A DNA stretch of 14,415 nucleotides from NCBI GenBank assembly GCA_030673645.1, contig DAOVIO010000104.1, forward strand, positions 1-14,415, read 5' to 3'. The notes under the pieces are model-generated. The model searched no databases, was not told where the DNA came from, and worked only from the letters and a program-made list of their open reading frames with translations. Numbering within the stretch: the first letter of the stretch is position 1; every line of letters starts with the position of its first letter. This document shows positions 1-6,955 of the stretch, in pieces. The position numbers were made by a program, and so were the translations under genes. Origin of the DNA: JAGLSB01 sp023135955. GTDB taxonomy: Bacteria > Bacteroidota > Bacteroidia > Bacteroidales > GCA-2748055.

Positions 1-39
1 AGGTTCTATGCAAGTATTGGTAAAAACTACAGTAGGTAG
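1..39 (+). CDS. possible 3' end of a plus-strand gene (partial)
   Basis: Frame 1 is open from the window edge to a TAG at 37-39 and would encode the ending RFYASIGKNYSR. The alternation of hydrophobic and polar residues is compatible with the last strand of an outer-membrane beta-barrel, but twelve residues cannot identify a family. Frame 2 is also open for 18 codons and frame 3 for 6, so the frame choice is weak. If real, the gene converges on fmt. Positions 40-149 show no gene and no clear terminator hairpin. Confidence 0.2.
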   Translation, partial: RFYASIGKNYSR

Positions 40-149
40 TAAATATGAGTGCAGATAGAATCTTATTACAATAATATAAAATTGCCTGTATAAACCGTTA
101 GTCCTTTTAGATTGCTAATAAATATAAATTTTCAATAAGCCAGGCTAGA

Positions 150-1109
150 TTATTCCATGTGCCATTCCCTAAGCTCTTTAAATCCAACACTGAAACTTTG
201 AACATCCATTTGCTTCTTTCCAGCCAATTGTAATTCCAATATCTCCAAAAAACCATCACTAACAGCAACTTTCAGAGAATTCTTTCCGTCGCTAATCAAA
301 GTCCCGATTTTTTCATTATGTCTGGCTATTTGATATATGCTTTTGAAGATTTTAACGGGAATCTCTTCATTAGATTTCTTCATAATACAGTAAGCCGCCG
401 GATAAGGACTTAATCCTCTTATTAAATTATGAATTTTAATGGCAGGCTGATCCCAAATTATTCTACAGTCTTCCTTAAATATTTTAGGAGCCGGTTTAAG
501 TTCCGAATCTTCATCAATAAAAGTATCTTGTTTACGAGATTGTATATTATTCTCAATAATAGCTCTCACTGTTTCCAAGACGAGTGAAGCGCCGGTTTTT
601 GTCATTCGATTGTGTAACTCACCAGCTGTTTCATTTTCTCCAATTTCAACACTTTTTTGTAATAATACTTCACCGGTATCAATTTTCTCATCGATAAAAA
701 AAGTTGTCAGTCCAGTAGCTTTTTCACCATTTATAATTGCCCAGTTTATAGGCGCAGCACCTCTATATTGAGGAAGGAGAGATGCGTGTAGATTAAAAGT
801 GCCTGATTTTGGTAATGACCAAACTAATTCGGGAAGCATTCTGAAAGCAACTATAACCTGGATATCGGGTTTTAGGTCCTTGATGGATTGAATGAATTCG
901 GGATCTTTTAATTTTTCAGGTTGAAAAACTTTAAGTCCATTTTCTTCAGCGAATATCTTTACAGCTGGTGACTTAAGTTTTTTTCCCCTGCCGGCCGGTT
1001 TATCCGGAGCCGTAATTACACCAACAACATCATATCCCTCATCCAATAAAGCAGCTAAAGGTGGAATCGCAAATTCCGGGGTTCCCATGTATATGATTCG
1101 TGGTTTCAT
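150..1109 (-). CDS. fmt: methionyl-tRNA formyltransferase
   Basis: Transfers a formyl group from 10-formyltetrahydrofolate to the methionine on initiator tRNA, in the cytoplasm, allowing normal translation initiation. The 319-aa product is close to the family's usual length of about 315. The N-terminal Rossmann-like domain opens with KPRIIYMGTPEFA. The catalytic triad of the formyltransferase fold is visible as N106, H108 (in FNLHASLLP) and D144 (in EKIDTGEVLL). The signature SLLPQYRGAAPI lies at 110-121, and residues from about 205 to the end form the C-terminal tRNA-binding domain. I place the start at the ATG at 1107-1109 because family homology begins with MKPRIIYMG. An upstream in-frame start at 1163 would add 18 low-complexity residues (HQHTNPPTHHH-like) encoded entirely by intergenic repeats. 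It follows ribBA on the same strand after a 131-bp repeat-filled gap, so co-transcription is possible but not certain. Confidence 0.96.
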   Translation of the reverse strand: MKPRIIYMGTPEFAIPPLAALLDEGYDVVGVITAPDKPAGRGKKLKSPAVKIFAEENGLKVFQPEKLKDPEFIQSIKDLKPDIQVIVAFRMLPELVWSLPKSGTFNLHASLLPQYRGAAPINWAIINGEKATGLTTFFIDEKIDTGEVLLQKSVEIGENETAGELHNRMTKTGASLVLETVRAIIENNIQSRKQDTFIDEDSELKPAPKIFKEDCRIIWDQPAIKIHNLIRGLSPYPAAYCIMKKSNEEIPVKIFKSIYQIARHNEKIGTLISDGKNSLKVAVSDGFLEILELQLAGKKQMDVQSFSVGFKELREWHME

Positions 1110-1240
1110 GTGGTGGTGGGTTGGTGGGTTGGTGTGCTGGTGTGCTGATGTTGAGACGCACAATTGTGCGTCTGTACGACGACGGTAATTGAGCGTTTAC
1201 CCTGAGCCTGCCGAAGGGAAGCCGAAATGCCGAGATATCT
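1110..1240. repeat. mosaic of short intergenic repeat elements between ribBA and fmt
   Basis: This 131-bp spacer is built of three distinct elements. (1) At 1115-1146 there are four tandem 8-mers: GGTGGGTT twice, then GGTGTGCT twice. (2) At 1154-1173 there is a perfect 20-bp palindrome, AGACGCACAATTGTGCGTCT. (3) At 1200-1218 there is CCCTGAGCCTGCCGAAGGG, an imperfect palindrome resembling a short repeat scattered in many bacterial genomes, followed at 1232-1241 by the palindrome GAGATATCTC, which touches the ribBA stop codon. Elements like these are common as dispersed intergenic repeats in Bacteroidota, from general knowledge. The 8-mers end five bases from the fmt start codon, so the fmt leader RNA would carry them. 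Confidence 0.8.
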
Positions 1241-2473
1241 CTACTTTTCCTTTTTATATTTCGCAATATCTAAGAAATGTCCCATTTTATCTCTTTTAGT
1301 TTCCATATAATGACGATTATACTTATTGATGGTGACTTCAGAAGGAATATTTTCGACAATTTCTATTCCATAGCCTTCAAGTCCGGCTCTTTTAACCGGA
1401 TTATTCGTAATTAATTTGACTTTTCCTAAATTAAGGGCATGCATTATACTTGCTCCAATTCCATAATCTCTTTCATCGTCTTTAAAACCAAGTTCCAGAT
1501 TTGCTTCTACAGTATCCATACCTTCTTCCTGCAGCTTATATGCCTTTATTTTATTGAAAAGTCCGATACCCCTTCCTTCCTGATTCATATAAAGAACCAC
1601 ACCCTTACCTTCTTTCTCAATCATTTTCATGGCTTCATGCAGTTGATCCCCACAATCGCAACGATAGGAACCGAAAATATCACCTGTAACACATGAAGAA
1701 TGAACTCTGACAAGTACTTTGTCCTCTTTGGTCCAACTTCCTTTTATTAGAGCTGCATGTTCCATTCCTGTAGATTTTTGAATGAAGGGGATAAGATGAA
1801 AATTGCCAAATGCAGTTGGTAGTTCTACTTCAACACCTTTAATAATCAGACTTTCAGATCGAAGTCTGTATGAAATCAGGTCTTTTATACTGATTAATTT
1901 AAGTCCAAGTTTGTTTTTGAGTTCAGCAAGTTGAGGTAGTCTTGCCATTGTTCCATCCTCATTCATTATTTCGACAAGCACTCCAACAGGTGAGAATCCT
2001 GCAAGTTTAGCGAGGTCAACAGCTGCTTCAGTATGCCCTGATCGTCTTAATACACCGTTTTTTTTGGCTTTTAGCGGGAAAATATGCCCGGGGCGGCCAA
2101 GATCTTCAGGCTTGGTATCAGGATCGGTAAGAGCCTGAAGCGTTTTAGATCTGTCGGAGGCAGAGATACCTGTTGTGCATCCGTGACCTATCAGATCGAC
2201 AGAAACTGTGAAAGCCGTATTATGAGAGCTGGTGTTATGGTCTACCATCATTTCGAGTTCAAGCTCTCTGCTTCGTTCTTCAGTAATGGAAGCGCAAATA
2301 AGTCCACGCCCCTGAGAAGCCATAAAATTTACTATTTCAGGAGTAATGGCTTCTGCTGCACATATAAAATCTCCTTCGTTCTCTCTGTCTTCATCATCGA
2401 CTACAATTACGGTTTTCCCGAGTTTAATATCCTCAATTGCTTCGTCAATAGTATTAAATAAAATTTCTTCCAA
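1241..2473 (-). CDS. ribBA: bifunctional 3,4-dihydroxy-2-butanone-4-phosphate synthase / GTP cyclohydrolase II
   Basis: Catalyses both entry reactions of riboflavin synthesis: ribulose 5-phosphate to 3,4-dihydroxy-2-butanone 4-phosphate (RibB part, about residues 5-205) and GTP to the diaminopyrimidine precursor (RibA part, about 206-400). The RibB part has the acidic metal/substrate loop DDEDRENEGD at 26-35 and RRSGHTEA at 143-150. The RibA part has VRVHSSCVTGDIFGSYRCDCG at 255-275, with the zinc cysteines C261, C272 and C274. It also has the GTP-binding stretch NQEGRGIGL (297-305), the DERD acid/base region at 333-336, and LITNNPVKRAG (354-364). All key residues of both halves appear intact. 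The length of 410 aa is normal for the fusion. The start ATG lies 3 bp downstream of the GT2 stop codon, which implies translational coupling and co-transcription with the two glycosyltransferases. Confidence 0.97.
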   Translation of the reverse strand: MEEILFNTIDEAIEDIKLGKTVIVVDDEDRENEGDFICAAEAITPEIVNFMASQGRGLICASITEERSRELELEMMVDHNTSSHNTAFTVSVDLIGHGCTTGISASDRSKTLQALTDPDTKPEDLGRPGHIFPLKAKKNGVLRRSGHTEAAVDLAKLAGFSPVGVLVEIMNEDGTMARLPQLAELKNKLGLKLISIKDLISYRLRSESLIIKGVEVELPTAFGNFHLIPFIQKSTGMEHAALIKGSWTKEDKVLVRVHSSCVTGDIFGSYRCDCGDQLHEAMKMIEKEGKGVVLYMNQEGRGIGLFNKIKAYKLQEEGMDTVEANLELGFKDDERDYGIGASIMHALNLGKVKLITNNPVKRAGLEGYGIEIVENIPSEVTINKYNRHYMETKRDKMGHFLDIAKYKKEK

Positions 2474-2476
2474 AAT

Positions 2477-3640
2477 TTATCTTTTTGTAGGTTGCCAGAT
2501 ATTTGTTTTTACGCCAAAAATATACTTGAAAAAGCCAAACAATAGTGCAATATTCATAGCTGTGAAATGCGTAATGAATCGCAAAAGTACAATATGCATA
2601 TTGAATTTCCTCAAAATAATATCTAATAAAGGAATAATTAACAATATGTTTTGCAATACAAATAAATAGAAGTAGAAATCAGACTTATTGCTAAGAATAG
2701 TAACACTCGTAATACTGAACAGAAGAAGAAATGGTCCAATCCAACGGATAATTTTATGAGAGAAGAATACAAATGAAAGGGATGTCCAGGGTTTAATAAC
2801 CAACCTGGAAAAATAGAATGAATTCTGAAAATTTCCTGCCGATATTCGAATTTTTCTTTTGAATTCAGTTTTTATCAGATTGGGAACATCTTCATTGCTA
2901 ATTGCTGAAGTATTCATAATGACTTTTTTCCCTTTTTCAAGAACTTTCATAGTGATAAAAAAATCATCGACAGAGAAGTTTTGAGGAACAGGATGATATG
3001 AAGACTTCCGAATTCCGTATACTGCTCCATATATTCCCATAGTTTTACCCCATATTTTCCCTTCAAGATCTTTCATCTTGATTTCCCTGCTCATGAAAGC
3101 CTTTTCCTGAATGGAGATTCCATCTTTTTTCTGTTTTTTATTATGGATGCTTCCTCCCACAATATGAATTTCCTTGTTCTTAAAATGCTTCACTAGCTCA
3201 AACAATGTATTTCTATTAAAAAAAACTTTGGCATCTGTTAGAATTAAGATTTCACCTTTTGCTTGTTTTACTAATTGATTAACTATGGAAGGTTTCCCTT
3301 GCCTTCTTTCAAAAGGGAAAAAACTAAATCCTTCATAATTTTGTGTGTAAACTTTGCAGATCCTATTTGTGCCATCAGTAGAGGCATCTGACCCTACAAG
3401 AACTTCAAATTTACATAATGGGTAAAGGGTAAAATAGATACTTTGTATTTTTTCCACTATAACCTTTTCTTCATTATGGGCAGCTATTATTATTGAAATG
3501 AAGGGGAGGTCATCATCAGTTTTAAAAATCAGGCTATTTTCTTTCTTATTTCTTGCAAGAACCTTTAAAATCAGGGGATACAATACATAAGAATGAAATA
3601 GTAGAAATATTGATATCCAGAAGAGTATAATTAGAATCAT
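2477..3640 (-). CDS. membrane glycosyltransferase, family 2 (BcsA/IcaA-like class)
   Basis: A processive-type or polyprenyl-linked glycan-building glycosyltransferase of the inner membrane; the donor and acceptor sugars cannot be told from sequence. One membrane helix (about 2-28) precedes the GT-A catalytic domain (about 45-275). The nucleotide-sugar motifs are visible: FISIIIAAHNEEKVI (47-61), VGSDASTDGT (82-91, the first acidic site), ILTDAKV (133-139, in the DxD position), and VDDFF (224-228, catalytic base region). KRKIRISAGN (261-270) stands where processive enzymes carry QxxRW. Three or so helices follow at about 283-318, 322-343 and 350-378. The start codon overlaps the stop of the upstream GT4 gene by 4 bp (ATGA), so the two are translationally coupled and probably act on the same glycan. 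Confidence 0.85.
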   Translation of the reverse strand: MILIILFWISIFLLFHSYVLYPLILKVLARNKKENSLIFKTDDDLPFISIIIAAHNEEKVIVEKIQSIYFTLYPLCKFEVLVGSDASTDGTNRICKVYTQNYEGFSFFPFERRQGKPSIVNQLVKQAKGEILILTDAKVFFNRNTLFELVKHFKNKEIHIVGGSIHNKKQKKDGISIQEKAFMSREIKMKDLEGKIWGKTMGIYGAVYGIRKSSYHPVPQNFSVDDFFITMKVLEKGKKVIMNTSAISNEDVPNLIKTEFKRKIRISAGNFQNSFYFSRLVIKPWTSLSFVFFSHKIIRWIGPFLLLFSITSVTILSNKSDFYFYLFVLQNILLIIPLLDIILRKFNMHIVLLRFITHFTAMNIALLFGFFKYIFGVKTNIWQPTKR

Positions 3641-4845
3641 GGTCGATTCGTTCTGTAAAAGTCGCTTAATGTTTTAGCTGTTGCTAAGGTATTAAAATTT
3701 TCGATAATGAATTGTCTCGATTGCCCAGCTAATTGATCGTATTTTTCTTTGTTATTGCATAGATCAATGATAATACCTTTCATTTCTTCAGAATCATCAC
3801 AAATGAATATATTTTTCTTATTGCTTGCCGGAATTCCTTCAACCGCTATCGTAGTTGCAATAACAGCTCTTTTCATCATCATACCTTCCAGAATTTTTAT
3901 TCGTATTCCACTACCTGTGAAAAGTGGAGACACGAATATTGCATATTTGTTCATAAACTCATAGGCATCATCAACTTCCCCGTGATAAATAATCCCAGTC
4001 TCTTTATGTGAAAGTAATTTCCTGGCAAGCCATTCGGGTGCATTTCTTCCGGCCACATGAAGTTCAATTGATGGCAAATTCTGTCTTAGCTTAATAAAGA
4101 CTTCATCAATAAACCATATAATACCTTCCTGATTAGGCATCCAATCTAGTGCTCCAATAAAAAACAGACTTGGAAATTCGGGCTGCCTTGGAATTGGATA
4201 GTTTTGCGGATTTAATCCTGTAGGAATAGTAATAGAAGGGATGTAAGATAATTTTAACAGCTTATCTCTGTCTTTATCTGAAATTGATACTAAAACATCA
4301 CAGGATTTTAATATCTTTTTCTCCAGTTTTTCAATCCGAAAGGAAAGCTTGTTTAAATAATATTTAATAGAGGGATTCCTGGTTTTTTGTTGTTTCCTTT
4401 TCCATATTTCGTTTTCAACATTGTGAGCCCTTAATGAAATTTTAGAATCAGAATATTCCCTGATAGCAGGGATATAATAACCCATATAAGGTCCTTCAAG
4501 TTGAATATAATCCGGTTTCTCTTTTTTTAAAATTTGTATTAATAATTCCTCATATTCCTTAGAATAAAAACGCCTGGCATTATATGGCTCTTTAGAGAAC
4601 AGAAAATTTATTAATAGGTTAAGTGGTTTTATTCCGGTATCGTGATTAACTGCCAGAAACTGAATTTTTTTTGTTAAGGATTTATCTATATTTTTTATAT
4701 CAAATGAATGTTTTTTTGTATTCAGACAAAGCATTAAGATTTTGTGGCCGACATCGGACAGACCTTCTGCTAGATTTAGCGTTGCTATTGCGCCACCGTC
4801 TTTTTTGGGAAAGGGAACCTTAGATGATAGTATGAGAATTTTCAT
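3637..4845 (-). CDS. glycosyltransferase family 4 (GT-B fold)
   Basis: A cytoplasmic retaining glycosyltransferase of GT-B fold, likely for capsule, exopolysaccharide or LPS sugar addition; its substrate is unknown. The N-terminal acceptor domain begins MKILILSSKVPFPKKDGGA, where the glycine-rich turn is typical for the family, and includes RAHNVENEIWKR (139-150). The C-terminal donor domain begins near residue 224 with FPSLFFIGALDWMPNQEG (224-241), and ELHVAGR is at 261-267. The nucleotide-sugar site is SPLFTGSGIRIKILEGMMMK (306-325), in the position of the E-x7-E motif. There is an AAGGA Shine-Dalgarno-like sequence 5 to 6 bases before the ATG, and the product is 402 aa. It is the first gene of the compact GT4-GT2-ribBA set, 88 bp after the LptF/LptG stop. 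Confidence 0.85.
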   Translation of the reverse strand: MKILILSSKVPFPKKDGGAIATLNLAEGLSDVGHKILMLCLNTKKHSFDIKNIDKSLTKKIQFLAVNHDTGIKPLNLLINFLFSKEPYNARRFYSKEYEELLIQILKKEKPDYIQLEGPYMGYYIPAIREYSDSKISLRAHNVENEIWKRKQQKTRNPSIKYYLNKLSFRIEKLEKKILKSCDVLVSISDKDRDKLLKLSYIPSITIPTGLNPQNYPIPRQPEFPSLFFIGALDWMPNQEGIIWFIDEVFIKLRQNLPSIELHVAGRNAPEWLARKLLSHKETGIIYHGEVDDAYEFMNKYAIFVSPLFTGSGIRIKILEGMMMKRAVIATTIAVEGIPASNKKNIFICDDSEEMKGIIIDLCNNKEKYDQLAGQSRQFIIENFNTLATAKTLSDFYRTNRP

Positions 4846-4869
4846 TGATTCCTTATATTGAGTTAGAAC

Positions 4870-4931
4870 TTATTTGAATTAAAGTATGGTAAAGTGTTAT
4901 AATTGCTAAATAATAATTTTAACTCAAATAA
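4870..4931. repeat. long imperfect inverted repeat between lptFG-like gene and GT4
   Basis: The arm TTATTTGAATTAAA (4870-4883) and the arm TTTAACTCAAATAA (4918-4931) are complementary at 13 of 14 positions, with a 34-nt loop. The structure starts 2 bp after the stop codon of the LptF/LptG gene. There is no U-run after it in the minus direction, so it is not a typical intrinsic terminator. It may be an RNA processing or attenuation hairpin, or chance in AT-rich DNA. Confidence 0.4.
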
Positions 4932-4933
4932 TC

Positions 4934-6442
4934 TTATTTTTTATCTTCCCAAGCCTCACTGAATGCACTTTTCACGAATTTGCCAATTTTCTTAAAGAAA
5001 GCAAAATATGTTTCAAGATTCATAATTACAGAATCTCGAGATGCTTTATAAGACAAGAAAATGCTCAACGGGATAATAATAAAGGAAGAAAGCCACATTC
5101 CGAAAAATGGACTAATTACACTTTCCCGAACAAATTTTTCACCCGTAAGAGAAATTATATAATAGAGAAGAAAAAATAAAACAGAGACAACTACAGGCAT
5201 TCCTAAACCTCCTTTTCTGATAATTGCACCTAGAGGCGCTCCAATAAAAAAGAATATCAGACAAGCGAGAGAAAGGGTAAACTTTCTATGTTTCTCAATC
5301 TCATACTTTCTAAGTCTTCTTACTTTATTATCAACATTAATATGTGTATTATTCACAAAGTTCATAGTAGTTCTTGCCAGACTTATTGATTGTTTAAGAA
5401 TCTTGTTCTTTTTGCTTGCGCTATAATCTAAAAAAAGTGAATCGGGATTAAAAAAATGTATTTCCGGACTATCGGCTTGAATACTGTCAATTTGAGTGCT
5501 ATCTTTTTGAACAACGATCTTTTTCAGATAGTTTTTATTTTTGTAATAACTGCTTTTATCTAAGGTTTTATTCAGAGTAATTTGACCTCTGAATATTTCT
5601 TTTTTAAGGGAATCCTCTATAAATAACAATTGTTGAAGATTCATCATCTGGTATGAACTCTTGAAAAGATTTTCATCGGTTCTTTGAAGTCCAAAATCAG
5701 TAAGTTCAATCAGGACCTCTTGTTTTTTAAATGTATCACGTCTGTGGGGATAGGTTTTTTTTCGAGATCTGTTTTTTTGTTTTTTCTGCATTTCCGCATA
5801 GGACTGTCCACTATATAAAGTCATTACTAAATATCTCTCATCCTGAGTCATTCTCATATAACCAGAGTCGGCTGTCGTTACAATAATATTTCCCAAACGA
5901 TCAGTATGATCATATATCCTAATATTCTTTAATAAATTTGTTCTGGGATCTTTGTCCTCTATTCTGATGCTATAACCGTTCAAACTGTTGTCGAATACAC
6001 CTGGTTTAATTTGCAGATCCGGATTTTGCCTTTGGATATCGTAAAGTAAGGATCTCATCTTCAGGTTTGAGTAAGGAAGTACATTGTTATTGAATTCAAA
6101 GGCAGCAAAAGTTATTATAAGAGCTACAATCATTACAGGAGCCATAATCTTCTGTAGAGAAATTCCGGCAGATTTAAGAGCAAGTAATTCGTTGTATTCA
6201 GCCATATTGCCGAATGTCATTATGGAAGACAATAAAACAGCCAGAGGAAGAGCCATAGGAACCAGGCTTGATGAGGTGTACATTAAAAGTTCGGAGATGA
6301 CAGAAAATTCGAGACCTTTTCCAACAAGATCATCGATGTATTTCCATAAAAACTGCATTAACAGCACAAATACTACAATAAAAAATGTTAGTATAAAAGG
6401 GCCGAGAAAAGATTTGATTGTTAAATTATAAAGCTTTTTCAC
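4934..6442 (-). CDS. LptF/LptG-family (YjgP/YjgQ) lipopolysaccharide export permease
   Basis: An inner-membrane permease subunit that, with LptB ATPase and LptC, extracts LPS and passes it to the periplasmic bridge. An N-terminal membrane block has helices at about 12-34, 55-75 and 100-118. The cytoplasmic coupling segment GNMAEYNELLALKSAGISLQ (78-97) lies between the second and third of these. A large periplasmic beta-jellyroll region (about 125-380) follows, and then three C-terminal helices (about 388-409, 415-433, 445-465). The family hallmark GAPLGAIIRKGGLGMPVV lies at 401-418. At 502 aa it is longer than the enterobacterial proteins (about 360), mostly through an expanded, lysine-rich periplasmic part around 215-350, which is usual for Bacteroidota members. 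LptF and LptG cannot be told apart here; Bacteroidota often encode the pair at separate loci. A good promoter match lies just upstream. Confidence 0.92.
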   Translation of the reverse strand: MKKLYNLTIKSFLGPFILTFFIVVFVLLMQFLWKYIDDLVGKGLEFSVISELLMYTSSSLVPMALPLAVLLSSIMTFGNMAEYNELLALKSAGISLQKIMAPVMIVALIITFAAFEFNNNVLPYSNLKMRSLLYDIQRQNPDLQIKPGVFDNSLNGYSIRIEDKDPRTNLLKNIRIYDHTDRLGNIIVTTADSGYMRMTQDERYLVMTLYSGQSYAEMQKKQKNRSRKKTYPHRRDTFKKQEVLIELTDFGLQRTDENLFKSSYQMMNLQQLLFIEDSLKKEIFRGQITLNKTLDKSSYYKNKNYLKKIVVQKDSTQIDSIQADSPEIHFFNPDSLFLDYSASKKNKILKQSISLARTTMNFVNNTHINVDNKVRRLRKYEIEKHRKFTLSLACLIFFFIGAPLGAIIRKGGLGMPVVVSVLFFLLYYIISLTGEKFVRESVISPFFGMWLSSFIIIPLSIFLSYKASRDSVIMNLETYFAFFKKIGKFVKSAFSEAWEDKK

Positions 6443-6474
6443 CTATACGTTTTTCCTACTGTTTTAAACGATGA

Positions 6475-6507
6475 CAAAGCTAAAATATTTTATGATAGAC
6501 TCACAAT
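6475..6507 (-). promoter_or_regulatory. Bacteroidota-type promoter for the LptF/LptG gene
   Basis: Read on the minus strand, TAGCTTTG (6482 to 6475) is an exact match to the Bacteroidota -7 consensus TAnnTTTG. ATTG (6507 to 6504) lies 21 bases upstream, a one-mismatch match to the -33 TTTG at normal spacing. The -33 element overlaps the last codons of the START-like gene. Transcription would start near 6468, giving a leader of about 25 nt before the ATG at 6442. The permease can therefore be transcribed apart from the START-like gene upstream. Confidence 0.5.
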
Positions 6508-6878
6508 CCAATTGCATGTTTCAGCTCTGATATCTGACTGTCCCATAAATCAACTGCATCGCTTTTTTCATCCTCCATGGCAAAATCGACAATAAGTAAA
6601 GCTACATCACCGGTAAGTTCATCCTGTCTGATCCTGAATTCAAAATATTCTTCATCATCATCATCGAGCCACCGGAATCTTGCAAATCTCAGTTCTTTTT
6701 TCTGTAAAAGTTCAGCTTTTTGCTCAGAGCCTTCCCATTCAAATGTATAAATACTATCAACCATATTGACATCATCGGCAAACCATTCAGCCAGTCCACT
6801 TGGTGTGCTAAGCCTTTCGAAAAGTACTTTAGGGGATGTATTTAATGTATATTCAAGTTCGTATTTTGTTTTGCTCAT
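6501..6878 (-). CDS. START-like (SRPBCC superfamily) domain protein
   Basis: A small cytoplasmic single-domain protein of 125 aa with no signal peptide or membrane helix. The sequence follows the AHSA1/START-like pattern found almost only in Bacteroidota. It has an opening strand (KYELEYTLNTSPKVLFERLS), then the helix segment TPSGLAEWFADDV (25-37, where the SGLxxWFAD core is the family mark), then a run of strands. An acidic stretch DDDDEE (72-77) and a final amphipathic helix (about 108-123) that would close the hydrophobic cavity complete it. No ligand is known for this subfamily and I do not assign one. It sits 58 bp upstream of the LptF/LptG gene, an association I recall as recurrent in the phylum, which hints at a link to lipid or envelope metabolism (inference). 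Confidence 0.85.
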   Translation of the reverse strand: MSKTKYELEYTLNTSPKVLFERLSTPSGLAEWFADDVNMVDSIYTFEWEGSEQKAELLQKKELRFARFRWLDDDDEEYFEFRIRQDELTGDVALLIVDFAMEDEKSDAVDLWDSQISELKHAIGL

Positions 6879-6887
6879 TTTTTGATT

Positions 6888-6904
6888 ATTAGAAATGTTC
6901 TAAT
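6888..6904. repeat. perfect inverted repeat in the leader of the START-like gene
   Basis: ATTAGAA (6888-6894) and TTCTAAT (6898-6904) are perfect complements around ATG, giving a 17-bp element 9 bases upstream of the start codon at 6878. It could be an operator or a short leader hairpin affecting ribosome access. The stem is AT-rich and only 7 bp long, so chance is possible. Confidence 0.35.
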
Positions 6905-6955
6905 GCAATATAGTGAAAATAGTTAGAAATAAAAATTTTGTTGATTACCTGAAAT

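Noticed and set aside
1..149. Small RNA or terminator in the left edge
   Set aside because: I found no GC-rich hairpin with a T-run and no conserved RNA motif; the stretch is plain AT-rich sequence.
1039..1266. Minus-strand 75-codon frame across the ribBA-fmt gap
   Set aside because: It overlaps the start of fmt in another frame and is built from the intergenic repeats.
1439..2669. Plus-strand frames opposite ribBA and the GT2 gene
   Set aside because: They are antisense shadows of well-supported genes, with no independent family features.
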